Positions 1 through 12,384 are shown, numbered from the stretch's first letter. The stretch: DNA of 64,000 nucleotides from Blattamonas nauphoetae (GCA_033064195.1 JARBJD010000124.1:62001-126000), one strand, 5' to 3'. The notes: generated by a model not told the origin, from the letters alone. A program made the numbers and translations.

Positions 1-482
1 TTCAGAAACGGGAACATTGCAGGCAGGCCGCGATGAACGAGGAACGAGTCTGACTCACAGATTCTGCGACGTTTGCAGGAAGTGACAAAGACCAAACGAC
101 AGACACATTTGGAGAACACCAAAACAACAAAGTGAGACATCCTCGCAGGTGGATGAAGAAGAGGTGAGACTGGACAGGACAAACAAGGCAGATGGCGGAA
201 ACGGACTGATCTTGTGAAGAAGTCACGCATCGCCGAAGCACAGCAACATCACGCTCTCCATGAGGTGCTTCCCGACAGAACAGGCACTTGTGGAGCGGAA
301 CAAGAGATGGACAGAAAACGACAAGAGAATGTGAAACAGTTGACATATTCGTCCATTTATCTAAAACATGACAGCTCCCCTGCTCTTTTGTTTCGATATC
401 ACCTATGTTGAGTGTCCTTGTCAACCTCAACTTTGAACCTTTCGGCCATACTTTTTTCTCATTCTACTGTTATTAACAAACA
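1..482. repeat. Repeated 5' flank of the Crinkler/RHS-like genes
   Basis: This stretch matches 16,331-16,815 closely, base for base over long runs, and the part near 45,170-45,300 matches its first 130 bases in the opposite orientation. Both full copies lie directly upstream of a Crinkler/RHS-like gene, so it is most likely that gene's promoter and leader region, duplicated with it. Reading frames on either strand here differ between the copies and I do not regard them as coding. Confidence 0.6.
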
Positions 483-596
483 ATGGATCCGATCTTCCCA
501 TTCAACTCTTTTTTTGAAGAAAACGTCCACTTTGAAATGGACATATCAGCTCCAGCTGTGGTAGATGCGCTGACGCAGCAAGACAGCATCTAGGAC

Positions 597-3500
597 ATGG
601 TATTTGTGCTGTTCGAGACGACTGAAGAGACCACACCACCCATCCAAATATTTCTCCCTTTTGATCGTCATGTTCCAATTCAGACTGCCAAGCTACATTT
701 CCAGATGCAGTTCGCCGCCCAATATACGATTGAACATGCCCAGTCGATTGAGTGGCATACTATTTCAATCCAAGATTTGAACAGTGACCAACGGGTGACT
801 CTCTCTGAAATTGACGAATCAATGAGCCTGGGGGATCTCAGGCAGACTCAAAACACTCCTGATGGACGTTATCTCTCTTCGTTGCTGGTGATTATGACCT
901 TCTCGTCGACTGTTCTTGAAGACTCCCAATTCCAACATTCACAACAAATCTCTGACTTTGAAGATGTCACATGTGACGAATACTTGAAAAAGGACCTCCC
1001 AACGATTGCACGAAACGTTCTTGTAGCTATTGATTCATCGATTGGACCTTTGAGTCAATGTGAATTTCCGAACTACAACAAGCGACCTGACGAAGTCATG
1101 CCTCTGGACACGTCCAAGTTCATGATGAAGACAGTTGGAAGTTATTGGGGTACGGAAAATCTGGAACATCCTTTGAAAGACATCCTGTTTCGGCCATCGT
1201 GGTACTCTCTCCTCAGCCACATTTTGTTCAATTCCCAGAAGTATGAACGAAAACCCGATGATCAGAAAACTCGGCCGATGACTCATGTTGTGATAGGGTC
1301 ATCTGGAGTGGGAAAATCAGCGCTTCGCTTTCCCGCGATCACGCTTGCTCTGAGCCTTGGAGCAAAGGTTTGTGTCTTTTAATTTGTTGATGTTTTTAGG
1401 AAGTATGTTCAGCAAAAGCAGATGAATATCCTCTGAGATTTGTCCGAAAGACGATTGAAGTGACCACTCAATCAACCTCCCTCACGCAACCCGATCCCCA
1501 CCCCACACCACTCCCAACTGCAGATTCCCCCGCAAAGAAGCCGACAATGCGCGTAGCTCACGTCAACATGCCACCACGAGATGCTCCCATCACGCCAACC
1601 ACCTACAAATATGAAGTCTTCATCTCAAAAACAAAAGCCGAAATTGTTTATGACGACAACTTCTTCAAAACGGAATACTTCATACGACAAGAAATGGACC
1701 CCAACAATCCTGGAGAAGTGATCTACACGCAACCAAATGAAGAGAACTGGATCAAGCTGGGGGAAGTGGAAGTGCCAAGCATCCACCACTTCCCTCATTT
1801 CCTGCGTCTGTTTGTTGATCGCCGTGACCAAGTTCGCAACCCTCTTGAAGACAAGACATGGCACATTATTGATGAGTATGTTTCTATATCCTCTGCATTG
1901 CTCCTTTTTCTTGTCTAGTCTCGAGTTGGTTCCAGAACATTTCAAGCCATCCCAACACTACATCCTTCTGACCGCACCGAACCAGACACATTTGAAACAC
2001 ATTGTCGAAGCAAAGAAACCACTGAAAATTCCGCTTGTGATGTATGTTTCTCCGAGGTACACCGTTGCAGAGGAAGTGAACATGCTGAATGCCATTCCAT
2101 TCAAGTTCGAACCTTACTACGAAAGCTATGTTGCCGGACACAAAAAGATTGTCAAAACTCTCGGATTCACACCACGGAACATGCAGGATTACGTGCAGTA
2201 TGGCAGGGAGCTGGAGAGTCTGAAAAAACTCGCCAAAAAGGTGAAAGTGAGCGGAGATATCTTTGGACAGTCGATCTCCCACAATCTGATTGTGCTGGAC
2301 AGCCCGCAAGCCGACCCGCACAACTTCACAACAGCCTACGCATCGCCGCGTGCTGAAGAGCTCGTTGCAGAGAAGTGGAGGAAACATCTGAAGGCGCAGT
2401 GCGTTCACTTTGTCGATGGAACTGGAGTTATCAACACAACAGATGAAGTCAAAAAATTCATGATCCACGCACTCTTCAAACGGCTAACCAACAGCGCTGT
2501 TCGTCAGGGAGCACACTTTTCAAAAATGAAGATCAGAGGACAACCCGTCGTCTGCGAGGACGGGAAGCCGTTCTCGTTTCCTCCGACACCAACACGAAGT
2601 GGAGTGGACTCGAGCGGGACATGCGACACACTGCACGCCTTCCTTCCCAACATGGCCGAGTTTCAATGTTCGGAAGAGAACAGATTCGACGACGACAAGT
2701 GGGGCCGATTCTTCGTCAATGCAATGGAAGACGAACCTATCATGGGTGGACCAGTTGAGGAGAAGAAAGGAAAGTTTGTGTTCAAGAAGACAGACACACC
2801 GAATCCGATTGAAGTCGAAGTCGGGGGAATCACTCCGATCGACAGTGTGACTCCATCTGACGAGCAAACGATGGATCAACACGAACAGCCAACAGCACAA
2901 GATCATCGACACAACCCCTTCCACTTCTTCACCTTCCACCTCGTCCCACAAAGCTTGTACAACGCAGGCTTCGAGTCGATTCTGCTGTTCTTCCGAGTGG
3001 ACTCCACAAACAAGATCGACTCGCTGGGCGTGCACTTCCTGAAGTCGTCGATTGGAGATGGGGAGGAGATCGATGAAGTTGGAGCAAATGCGATGATGGC
3101 GTGGCTGGCTCTGCTGATGGATTTGTACGAACTTCGAGCAGACCAGATCTTCCCGCACTTCGTGTTTGTGGTGTCGGAGCGAGTGTTCGATCGATTTACA
3201 CCGAATACTCTATTCGTCACAGACTTCATTCCTGAAGACAACATTGTGATTGCTGCACTGACATCACCAACTGGGAACCTGAATGATCTGACAATCGAAG
3301 CAGAGGACACACTGTTGCTGGATACAGGACAGCGACTCCAGCCAAACAACGACCCAATGTGTTTGCGTTGTGGATTCTGTGGAGAAGTGATCGGAGGCGA
3401 GTTCTTTCATCATGAGTGCATCAACACGAAGAATGGTCGAAGTAATCTGAACTTCCAAAGACAGCTGCTCGATCCAACAACCAGACACTCGCTCTTCAAG

Positions 3501-5435
3501 AGCGAACCGCAATGGAAGAAGAAGATTGCCAAGTCAGCGTGTAACATAGTGTCTGAAGACGACCCAACGTTCTTCTACACACAGAAGACACTGGCGGAGA
3601 GAGAAGCAGACAGACAATCGGGATCGTCTGACCGACACGCCGACACGCACCCAGTTGGACTGCAAGTGAAGTACCCGTTCCCGACGATGGCTCGACCAAA
3701 TGCAAGAATGTCGGGGAACCATGTGACATTCGACGTTGTGCGAGTGACGATGGTGTCGCCTGTCGAAGCGCAGAGACTTGGGCGGAGACTGCTGACCGAC
3801 AGCTTCGGGAACACCGAGCACGCGACACTTCAGTCGATTTCAGTCACAGTCAGCCTGCCTCAGCCACTCCCTCCTCCATGTCACCTCTACCGCACTCCGT
3901 TCTGCCCACCACCACGACGACGATTTGAAGACCACATCGGTTTCCCTCAAAGAAAGAAAATCGGCATTGATCCCGAGGGGCATATTGCGGAAGTTGATGT
4001 TGTAATTGATGACTGGTCCGACGGGGAAATCTCCACTGATTATGATGAGGATGACCAGGATAGTTCAGAGGGCGAGGAGTCGACATCAGACGACTGGAGA
4101 CGAGAACTCGAACAGGCAGACGAGCAACAAACGTGGCGCGATCCTAATCAAACGGAACCAACCACTTCGGACATGGCAGACCAACTTGACACTTGGAGCG
4201 AGAGGATTTGGATCAAGATGGAGACAGATGGGAACACATGTTCTGCCAGAGCGACTTCCCTAAGTCCTTACACATCGCTTGAGTTTGAAGAACCATCGCC
4301 ATTTCTGGTCAATTGCGACGATTGTCTGGGGCAGATGATGCTTCCGTTCGAGCAGGTCGGCGAGTTGCGAGAGAGGATTCGGCGATCGTTCCCTGCGATT
4401 CATCCTTCCCTCCTCAGCCCTCACCCACACACTGAGAAATCACGTCCACAACTAATGATGGAGCTGTGTCTGTTGGTGATCCAGCAGGAACTGGAGCTGT
4501 TCTGGCAGATGCTGAGTCTGCCCAACATGACCGAACCAGATTTCGACTCGTCCTTCGGGTTCTCATTCTGCGGACTGCAAATGATTCTCCAAAAGTTCAG
4601 AATGTTCATCAAGTTCAGCGTCAATTTCCAGCGAGATCTCCGCTTGTTTGCAAAACAGCTGCTCTCCAAAACTTCTGCTGTCCAGGCTCGCATAGCGACA
4701 ATCACAAGAGGTCTTGTGTCTTCAACTCACATTGACATTCTGAACTGGTGTCACGTGACCATTTGGAGGGACACACACCCCAAAAGGGAAGATAGTCCAT
4801 CGGAGTCTCGAATAATACAGATGGAGGATGAGCTGAAAGCACTAGATCAATCTGTAATGAAGCCGATGTACGATTCACCATCAATCCCCAAAGATGCCGG
4901 AGACCAGACAACACCGAATGATTCCAAAATGTCCCCAGAATTGCTCGTGCAGCGAGAGATTCTCCTGAAGCAGAGAGAATCCCTCCTTCATCGTGCATGG
5001 ATGCTTTTTGACTTTTTTGGTTCGCTGGCCATGACTCTCCCAGCGAGCACTCTGACACCGCACACAATCGCCAGTGCTTATCAACCGATGAGCACAGTTT
5101 GGAAGGACAGAAAGGAGACAGACGTTCTGAAATCGATGCGATATGTGAGTGCGATCATCGGAGTTGTGGAGCAGAACTATTTCCAAACACTCGTCCAAAG
5201 CAGGCCTATCAACTACGACACATTGGAGATCGAAAGAGTGAAGTGCCTCGAAACCTTTCTGAAGCTCCGGGAGTATCTGACACCCACCCTCACCCTCGAA
5301 TTGAACTATCTCCGTGGCTTGGGTCAGAAGATCATAGAACGAAAGGAGAACTCGCGGATCCACAAGACCAGTGTCCAAAATAGTCTGGTGACGATCGAGA
5401 AGGTTACAGTCAGATTTGACACAGCCGGCAACTAA
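597..5435 (+). CDS. Crinkler/RHS-like P-loop NTPase protein, copy 1
   Basis: Large multi-domain protein of the Crinkler/RHS type. In order: a ubiquitin-like header (about 600-900) and a P-loop with the GSSGVGKS motif (about 1,291-1,315). After these come an NTPase core with a Walker B-like IIDD at a splice junction, the phrase YVSPRYTVAEEVNMLNA (about 2,044-2,094), and FTPRN near 2,165. A conserved region follows (about 2,920-3,300, FHLVPQSLYNAGFESILLFF), then a C-x2-C...H-x3-C cluster (about 3,364-3,420) and a helical C terminus. Two introns are clear from reading frame and splice signals: 1,368-1,399 (32 nt) and 1,876-1,918 (43 nt). Crinklers are secreted or nuclear effectors in some eukaryotes; RHS proteins are multigene nuclear proteins of trypanosomes. 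Role here is unknown. Start is uncertain: a conserved ATG shared by the other copies lies at 483. It looks largely whole, with perhaps one break. Confidence 0.6.
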
Positions 5436-6128
5436 TTGTGTCAGGTTTGAACGAGAGTGGAGATTCTGTCGGAGCGGTTCACTTCATTTCAATTTAAAAA
5501 TGTCATGATTAGAGCACATTTTTTGAAAAATCCAGTTTTCGTTGCGACGACATTCTAAGAGACGGGTTGAAGCACTTGGTTCAGGCAATTGAGTTGAGAT
5601 CCGAAATCAAGCACGGATTAAGGGGATGATCCATCAAACATGCCACCAAAGCACAAATCGGGGAGAACATGCTGTAAAACACAACCTACTCCTCGCGCAA
5701 AGCGTGTCCAATCTTCGAAGCCATTCGAACCAATCGTTCATTCAACAATTCCAGAAGCCGTCGAAATCAACAACGAATTCTCACTTAATGTACCTTCAAT
5801 CACATCAACAACTGATGTATTCACAATCACTGCCGATGACCGCAAATATATCCTAATTTCAAAGCAACTCCTGCATTCCGAAATGAAAAGAAAGCGAATC
5901 AAACTTCTGACAATGTCGGAGCAACCACACCTGGGTCAGAATTTTTGACATCATTCAAAAGTCCGACTGTCATAAACCAAAAACGAAATTGACCACTCTT
6001 GCCACGGCTTGATCAAAGATCTCGAAAATACTGTTCAATCGCGTCTTGCACTAATTCTAGAGAAAGGTCGATCCATTTCTCAAATACGAGAGGAAATTGG
6101 TTTTGAATGTTGGTTTTCGGGCTTTTGA
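5436..6128 (+). other. Intergenic DNA with a possible transposase-type HTH remnant
   Basis: Between the Crinkler-like gene and the helical-repeat gene. A short open frame at 5,640-5,948 (102 codons, Lys/Arg-rich) is followed, in another frame around 6,005-6,105, by a helix-turn-helix-like phrase (ILEKGRSISQIREEIGF). That phrase resembles the N-terminal DNA-binding part of Tc1/pogo-type transposases. I see no transposase core next to it. It may be a decayed fragment; no function is assigned. Confidence 0.25.
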
Positions 6129-8597
6129 ATGATGTCAAAAATTCTGACCCACCTGGAGAGTGATGAGATCTCTCTTCCTGCCTCCATCACGTCAGATTGG
6201 AGATTGGTCTTGCAGGATTCGATCACAACAGATGATCTTGAGCAAGGGTGTCTCTCGCTCTTCGATCAAATCAACACTACCCTGATTCTGTCCCAAACCG
6301 AAATAAATCATGCGATCCGATTCCTGCAATATGCAAAAATGCACATCGAACATCGAGGAAGGCCCGACAACCAACTCCTCGAGATCTTATTCTGGAAATC
6401 ACAGGAAAATTACATAAAACAGGTCTCGTCGTTGATCAACCTTCTCTCGCTTCCATCTTTCACCCTCCGAACAGCTGCTCTCGCATTCTTGGATGTCGGC
6501 AATCGTTTTACATCAAGGGACTTCGAAATTGAAATCGCTGCAACAGGATTGTTGCCTCAACTCTTCTCCGTCCTGAAGCCACTCGAAATTCCGCTGAACG
6601 ACACAACGATGGAGTTCCACCGACATCTCACTTCGATTGTGGACAGTTTTCTCTCCTTTGCCTCACCTGAGAAAATATGCAGCCATCTCAAAGACGAAGC
6701 GAGAGCATCCGAAATCATTGAACCACTTTACGAATTGTTCTGCTCGTATCTGCAGTATCTCATCGATGCACCAGTTTCCCACCCTGAACATCGCTCCGGA
6801 CCCACATTTCTGATGAACATGACACAATTCAGTCTCTATCACATCGATCAGCACTGTCGTTCCTCCTCTCCCACCGTCAAGCACTATTTTTGGGATGTTC
6901 GACGGAAACTTTACAACGAGATGAATTCACTATTTGGTCATCCCTCTTCGTTTGAAGTCCCAGACTTTATTCAGTTTGGCCTTCTTGATTCAAGTGTCAT
7001 TCGCTCCTTGGTGAGGGCGTTTGAACATCTGCTTGGAAGAGTGAGCGAGGGGACGACAATCTCAGATTTCGCAGTCAATGCTGTGGAAATCTTCCTTTCT
7101 CGTCTCTCCGACGACGTTCGACTGTATTTCTGGACAGATGACACATTTTGTCTCACAAGGGACAACACAATTGTCTCTTCGTCGAAATTGGACTCGAAAG
7201 CTCTGTGGTCTCTCTTCACGCCATCTCAGCTGCACCACACAACTGCTACTCTCACAGCGTTCAACTGGTTCGTAAAACGTGTGGACAATGTGACCCACAA
7301 GCTTTCTGTCTGGAATGGATGGTTCCCCAACTTCATCAACGCGGTTAATCCTTCAAAACTCCCCTTCACTCCTGAATTCACAAAACTCCACACTTTACTC
7401 ATCAAATTGTTGGGCGATCACTGCATGATGATCCGAGAATACGGATACGGCGGGGGGAAGCAGATGACGGATGAACTTCAAAGCGAACTGGACGAACTCT
7501 GTCTCGCGTTCTACAAACCGACGAAGGATTACATCGTCCATCTCTCGCTCCATCCGTTCGCTTTGGATTCCAAGCACGATGACAGGATTCTTGACTTTCT
7601 CAGAAACGACTATCTCTTGCCTGCCGAAGAAGGTCTGGCACGGGTTTGTCAAGAAGAAGTGAGACGGGAAATGGATGAAACAGCTTTCTCGTCGTCACAT
7701 CCTCCGTTCATCCTCACATCTGAACTCATTCATCGTCGCACACCCGATGACATCGTCAGCATTGTGGACAGAATTGTTGCTCTGCTCAAAAGCGACTCCC
7801 CTTTAGATGACGACACCATCCTTCGGATCTTCGCATTCCACAAAAAGGCTCTCAGTCGTGTCAATCTGCCCGATCTGTTCAGAACAGCTGGGAGGTCAAC
7901 TGAACAATACTTCCACGCACTCGAGTCCCTACTCACTCTCCACGTGAACTGCTCACCGCGAACACCAATCGACGGTCTCCTCTTCTCTCACCCAGATGAA
8001 TATCAACCAACATTCGACGAGTGGGACGATGTTGATCTGGAGACAGGGTCGATTCTGATGCGAGTGATCAACCAGTCCAGCATCTCCCTCACCTCTGACT
8101 CCCCTCAACCCAGCTAGCTCCTTCTTCATTTTTCCATCCACTGTCTGCCTCAAATTCGCCACTGCGCTGCTCGACTGCTTCAGCCCCAGCTCGAGCGACT
8201 CATTTCCCCATCCATCTCCATTCTTGGCACATACTTCGTCCAACCCCGTCCTTACGAGAAGCAAAAAGCTGAGATTCGAGAGACTGCATTCATCGACATC
8301 AGCAAATTGTGTGATCAGCGCGTGATTACTCGATGTGCCAGCAGAGCTGGATTCTTCTCTCGTCTCGTGGCTGATCTGCTCAACCGCAAGTTCGATCTCA
8401 GCGAGTCTTTGTTCCGTGTATTCGTTGATAACGGTTTTTACACGTTCGTTGAACCAGAAGAGCAGAAGACGATTCGAAAGACTGTTCCCCACTTTTTGGA
8501 GGAAGACTGGCAGGACGCTTTGGAGATCATCTTTGTGAAGGAGGATTGCATCGTAAAGAAGAGTATTCGAGATGAATCTTTTGTGATCAACCCTTAA
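6129..8597 (+). CDS. Helical-repeat (ARM/HEAT-like) protein of unknown role
   Basis: A long reading frame starting ATG ATG at 6,129 encodes a leucine-rich, wholly helical protein with no signal peptide or membrane segment. The style is that of ARM/HEAT scaffold proteins and of the large uncharacterised families of oxymonads. The first 662 codons end at TAG 8,115-8,117, but the same frame continues open to TAA at 8,595-8,597. That extension (LLLHFSIHCLPQIRHCAARLL and onward, 159 codons) has the same composition and looks like the natural C terminus, about 822 residues in all. No short in-frame intron removing the TAG was convincing: a GT...AG pair at 8,064-8,113 changes frame. So the TAG is a real nonsense mutation, a read-through or recoded stop, or an unseen intron. 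It faces the minus-strand gene at 8,777. Confidence 0.6.
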
Positions 8598-8776
8598 TAT
8601 AATTTACTTCAACAAAGTTGTTATTTTTTCAGGTTTTTTCGCAAAACCAAGCCAAAATTCATCCTCAAATGCAATATTATCACTGGAAATAACAAAAAAT
8701 CGCAAATTTCTCTCAGTTTCAAAATAGGACAAGAAAAAGTGGAGGTTGGACAGAAAGCGAGGAGGACAGGACAGTT
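8598..8776. other. Short convergent intergenic gap
   Basis: A 179-base AT-rich spacer between the 3' ends of two convergent host genes. It must hold both polyadenylation regions, but I see no distinctive signal beyond A/T-rich runs. Confidence 0.4.
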
Positions 8777-10331
8777 TTACATCATAAACGACATTCTCCG
8801 ACGTCTGAGCCGGCAATGACCAGAAGTCTTGTCAACATTCCACTCAGGAAAGCGGTGAAAAAAATCTGCGTCCAGTTCAACAGCATCTGAGAACCCCTCC
8901 TCCTCCAGCTCACGAAAAATCAATGTCAGTTGCTCTGGAGTCGGGATAGAACCTTCAGGAAAAAGAATCTTCTTGTAGATCTCATCGAAAAGATCTGATC
9001 TTGAATCAGAGCGATCCTCGAGAGTGAGATCATTGACAATGGCAGCAACTCCACCAACATCCTTCCAAAACAGGAGTGAGGTCACATTTTGGCAGATAAA
9101 GCCTGGAATGCATTCAACGAAGAAGCTCAATTTTGGTAGGAGCTGCGAGGTGGTCCTGCTGTGTGAGAGAAAAAGTTGACGAAAATAGGCACGAAGGGAA
9201 GGAGTATCAATTGGATTTGGGTCAGGGGAGTCATCAGAGAAGAGATGAGCCGACAGGAAAGATCTGATTGACTCATGGAAGCGAGTATTCTCGAGATCAA
9301 CTTCGAGAAAACCAGTACTGTGAACGAACTTGTTGAAAAAGGTGAACAAGAGTGATTTGTCTTCACTATCTGGGTTGCAGCATTTTGAACACGGAAACAA
9401 GAGTCCTGCGAGGACCGTCTTTGCTTTGTCGGAATTGAGTGTGATGAGTGGCTCGATGAGCGCGAGAAGATCAGCAAGTGGTGTCGAGGATTCTGGAAAG
9501 ACAAGGTCGAGTGAGATCAGGTCTTTTGAGTGATGAAGTGATAGAAGATCACCCAGAATCTGAACAAGGGAGAGGAGAGCTTCACTTCGAGTTGGGGATG
9601 GTGGAGTGTTGAGGAGAGAGCCAGCCCAGGCTCCAATCTGCTGCAGGACTCCCTTCGACATCAGGATCTCTTTTGGTTCTCCATTCTTTCTTCCAAGAAG
9701 TGCCAGACACGAGAACGTAGATGCAACAAGTCTGCAATGGTTGGAAAGAGTCTTCACATTGTCATCGCAAACATCAGTGAGGAGAGTGTCGATGGCGTTC
9801 ATCGATTCTGTCAGAAGAATCGAACATTTTCCCAAAAGTGTTTCTTCCTTTAGCGTCCCATCAGAATTCACAGAGAATGGTGTTGTTTCCGTAAAAAGCC
9901 ATTCCGGAAGAAGTGTTCCAAGTCGTAATCCATCCAGAGCGTCGTAAAGAACCTGCAGAACACACAATCGAGTTTCCAGCGACTCTGCTCCCATCAGACC
10001 ACACAAGAAGGATGTCATGGGATGAAGTTCGTGATTGATGAAAATGTTGCTGAATTTCATGATTCCAGGTATGAACACAATCTTCTGAATCAGCGGTTCG
10101 AAGAGGCCGAATGATTGAGACACTCGCAGAGCACGAGGACGGATCTCCTCCACACACTTCGATTTGACGAACGGAATGATTGTGTTCACAAAGTCCCGAG
10201 TATAGTAATTAAACAAGTAATGCGCTGTCGACAAACTCGCATGAGTTGTCATCGTACTCCACACTTCCCAGATCTGAGAAGAATCAAGGAAAATGAAAAG
10301 ATAACTTTCAAACACCCATCAATGGATTCAT
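8777..10331 (-). CDS. Helical-repeat protein of unknown role, two exons
   Basis: Minus-strand gene encoding a helical, leucine-rich protein of about 504 residues with no recognised domain. The likely start is ATG at 10,331, giving MNPLMG. A 40-nt intron (10,274-10,313, donor GTTTGA, acceptor TTCTCAG) then joins in phase to IWEVWSTMTTHASL. The alternative start inside the intron (MFESYLFIF) is the intron read through. The C terminus is basic (LRRRRMSFMM) and ends in TAA. The style matches the neighbour at 6,129, so both may belong to the same expanded family of ARM-like proteins. Upstream exons beyond 10,331 cannot be excluded. Confidence 0.6.
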
Positions 10332-10479
10332 TGGAAGGCACTGAGTGATAGTCCTCCCATCAACCCGTACTTGTTCATCAAGTCGTACGATAATCATTTC
10401 TTGTTGAATTGAATTTGTTTCATTCCATCTCCAGCTCCTTCCGTGTTTTGAATCTTTTCTGAAAAAGTGGACACTATCA

Positions 10480-12384
10480 ATGGGCTCATTTCAAATCAAA
10501 ATGGAGAATGGACCTGTATTGACACTGTCGGAGTTGCATGCGTACATCAGCGTGGATCAGAAAGACATCCACCCGCGCTCCCCGCACGTTGTCCTCTTGG
10601 ACGGGGCGGTGGTGAGGATGTCGCAGTTTAAACTGCCGTTTCTGGAAGGACTTCTGCGCCCAACCAGAATTCGTCATCTTACTGCATTTCTTCAAGGTGA
10701 AGAGATTGGGAGAACTGGGACTCGAGAATATCTCAATAAAGCTGAATCTACACAATTGCAGAAAGAGATCCTCGAACTGATCTCCAATGGCATTCACCCA
10801 ACGTACAAGGACGTCGGAAGGATGGTGTGTTCCGCAACAGTATCTTCCATCTTTTTTCAGGCTTTTTCGATTCGTCGAGATCGGTTGAGATATGTCTCAG
10901 TCGACATCCACGAACCATGCAGAAGCTGGGTCAGTGGATGGATCAAGAACCATCCTCTTTTCAAGGCTCTTAAGCCAATCTGTATGGAACAAAGAAGGCA
11001 GAATTCATTAACGAAAAGACATACACAACCGTTTTTTGAAAACTTGAAAAAGCTGATCGACGAACACGACTATCCACCAGAATTAGTCTACAACTTTGAT
11101 GAGACATCATTGGTTTCTACACAGTTCATTTATGAAAAAAGGATCACGACATACAGTAGTTCAGTCGCCTATTCAACGCCGCCGTCAATGATCTTCAGTC
11201 ACACGATGCTGTTCACAATCGCTGCTGATGGGGAGGCTCTAACTTCTCATCTGATCCTCCCAGCCAAAACGAACCAAGATTCCCTTTCCAGACATTTCCC
11301 TTCCCGCTTTTCTTTCCACACCTCACAAAAAGGGTGGATGAACAAGGAGCTCCTCTACGATATCCTGATCAATGGACTAGGTCCAGAAATTCAAGAGCGT
11401 AAAAGGAAAATCAAAAAGCCTCTCTCACGAGCGCTATTAATATTTGATGGACACTCGTCCAGGAATCAACCAACTCTGTGGAAACAACTTGCAGACTTGG
11501 GGATTGACAGTATCTGTCTCCCCTCCAATTGTTTCTCTATTATGCAACCCTGTGACCTCTACGTCAACTCCGCATTCAAGCGAAATCTTCAAAAACTCCC
11601 GCCACTACCATCAAAAACAAAACAGAATTCAGAACTAATTCCATGGCTATTAAAGGTGGAATCGGCTGCTTTAACTGCTCTTGATAATTCAGAACAAATT
11701 ATCGCAAGCTTTCGAGAATCTGGCATTTTTCCCTTCAACCCGGAAATTGTTACCAGTCAATTGCGAGACGGAAGTCCTGCAGAAGAAACTCGTCGTGGAT
11801 TCCCGCTTGGTTCGAAGGTCCTCTCAGATCCAGTTGTTCAAAGTGGGTGGAGAACACATCTGAAACTGCCAGACGTTGATGACGAACAAGATCTCGAAAC
11901 AGTGAATCCACTTTCGATTCAAGCTGAAATTGATGATACTGATCCATTTCTTGAAGCTCATCAGCTAGCTCTAAGAAAACGTCTGATGTTTCCCTCACAA
12001 TCTGAAAATGATGATGAATTTGAGAACCTCCCTATTTATGGAAGCGAAACTCCACTTAAACAGATTCCAACAGGCAATGAAACAACTACACATTCATCCT
12101 CACAGCCTTCATCGAATTTGGAGAGCCATCTACTACCTCAGTCACGCGGCCATCCACGAATGATCCGAGACGACGACGATGATGAACCTATTCCTCGCTT
12201 ACCAACGAAAACAAAGAGACAGAACTCGACGCCATCGACCATTCAATCCCCTGAGAGGCAGACAACAAAACAAGAGCGTCAGGAGACTCCTCCGTCGTTG
12301 CATACCTCGACTCCGAGACGATCGTCAACAACTCAGGGAGGACGAACAAAACATACTCCGGAGTGGTTTCGACAGTTCGGATAA
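10480..12384 (+). CDS. pogo/jerky-type DDE transposase
   Basis: 634-codon frame of the DDE_1 (pogo/Fot1/Tigger/jerky) class of Tc1/mariner transposases. An N-terminal DNA-binding region includes the CENP-B-like phrase SWVSGWIKNHPLF (about residues 149-161). The catalytic triad is visible: D207 in YNFDETS, D323 in LLIFDGHSS, and D359 in IMQPCDLYVNSAFKR, a DD35D spacing. The last 150 residues are acidic then basic and probably disordered. A 36-nt segment at 10,825-10,860 (GTGTGT...TTTTTTCAG) is a likely intron of length divisible by three, so the frame is open whether or not it is spliced. The core motifs are intact, so it could be active or domesticated. I found no convincing terminal inverted repeats around it. 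Confidence 0.75.
   Translation: MGSFQIKMENGPVLTLSELHAYISVDQKDIHPRSPHVVLLDGAVVRMSQFKLPFLEGLLRPTRIRHLTAFLQGEEIGRTGTREYLNKAESTQLQKEILELISNGIHPTYKDVGRMVCSATVSSIFFQAFSIRRDRLRYVSVDIHEPCRSWVSGWIKNHPLFKALKPICMEQRRQNSLTKRHTQPFFENLKKLIDEHDYPPELVYNFDETSLVSTQFIYEKRITTYSSSVAYSTPPSMIFSHTMLFTIAADGEALTSHLILPAKTNQDSLSRHFPSRFSFHTSQKGWMNKELLYDILINGLGPEIQERKRKIKKPLSRALLIFDGHSSRNQPTLWKQLADLGIDSICLPSNCFSIMQPCDLYVNSAFKRNLQKLPPLPSKTKQNSELIPWLLKVESAALTALDNSEQIIASFRESGIFPFNPEIVTSQLRDGSPAEETRRGFPLGSKVLSDPVVQSGWRTHLKLPDVDDEQDLETVNPLSIQAEIDDTDPFLEAHQLALRKRLMFPSQSENDDEFENLPIYGSETPLKQIPTGNETTTHSSSQPSSNLESHLLPQSRGHPRMIRDDDDDEPIPRLPTKTKRQNSTPSTIQSPERQTTKQERQETPPSLHTSTPRRSSTTQGGRTKHTPEWFRQFG

Noticed and set aside
8064-8113. 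50-nt GT...AG intron removing the region before TAG 8,115
   Set aside because: Splicing it would leave the open frame that is plainly coding downstream, and the TAG itself lies outside it.
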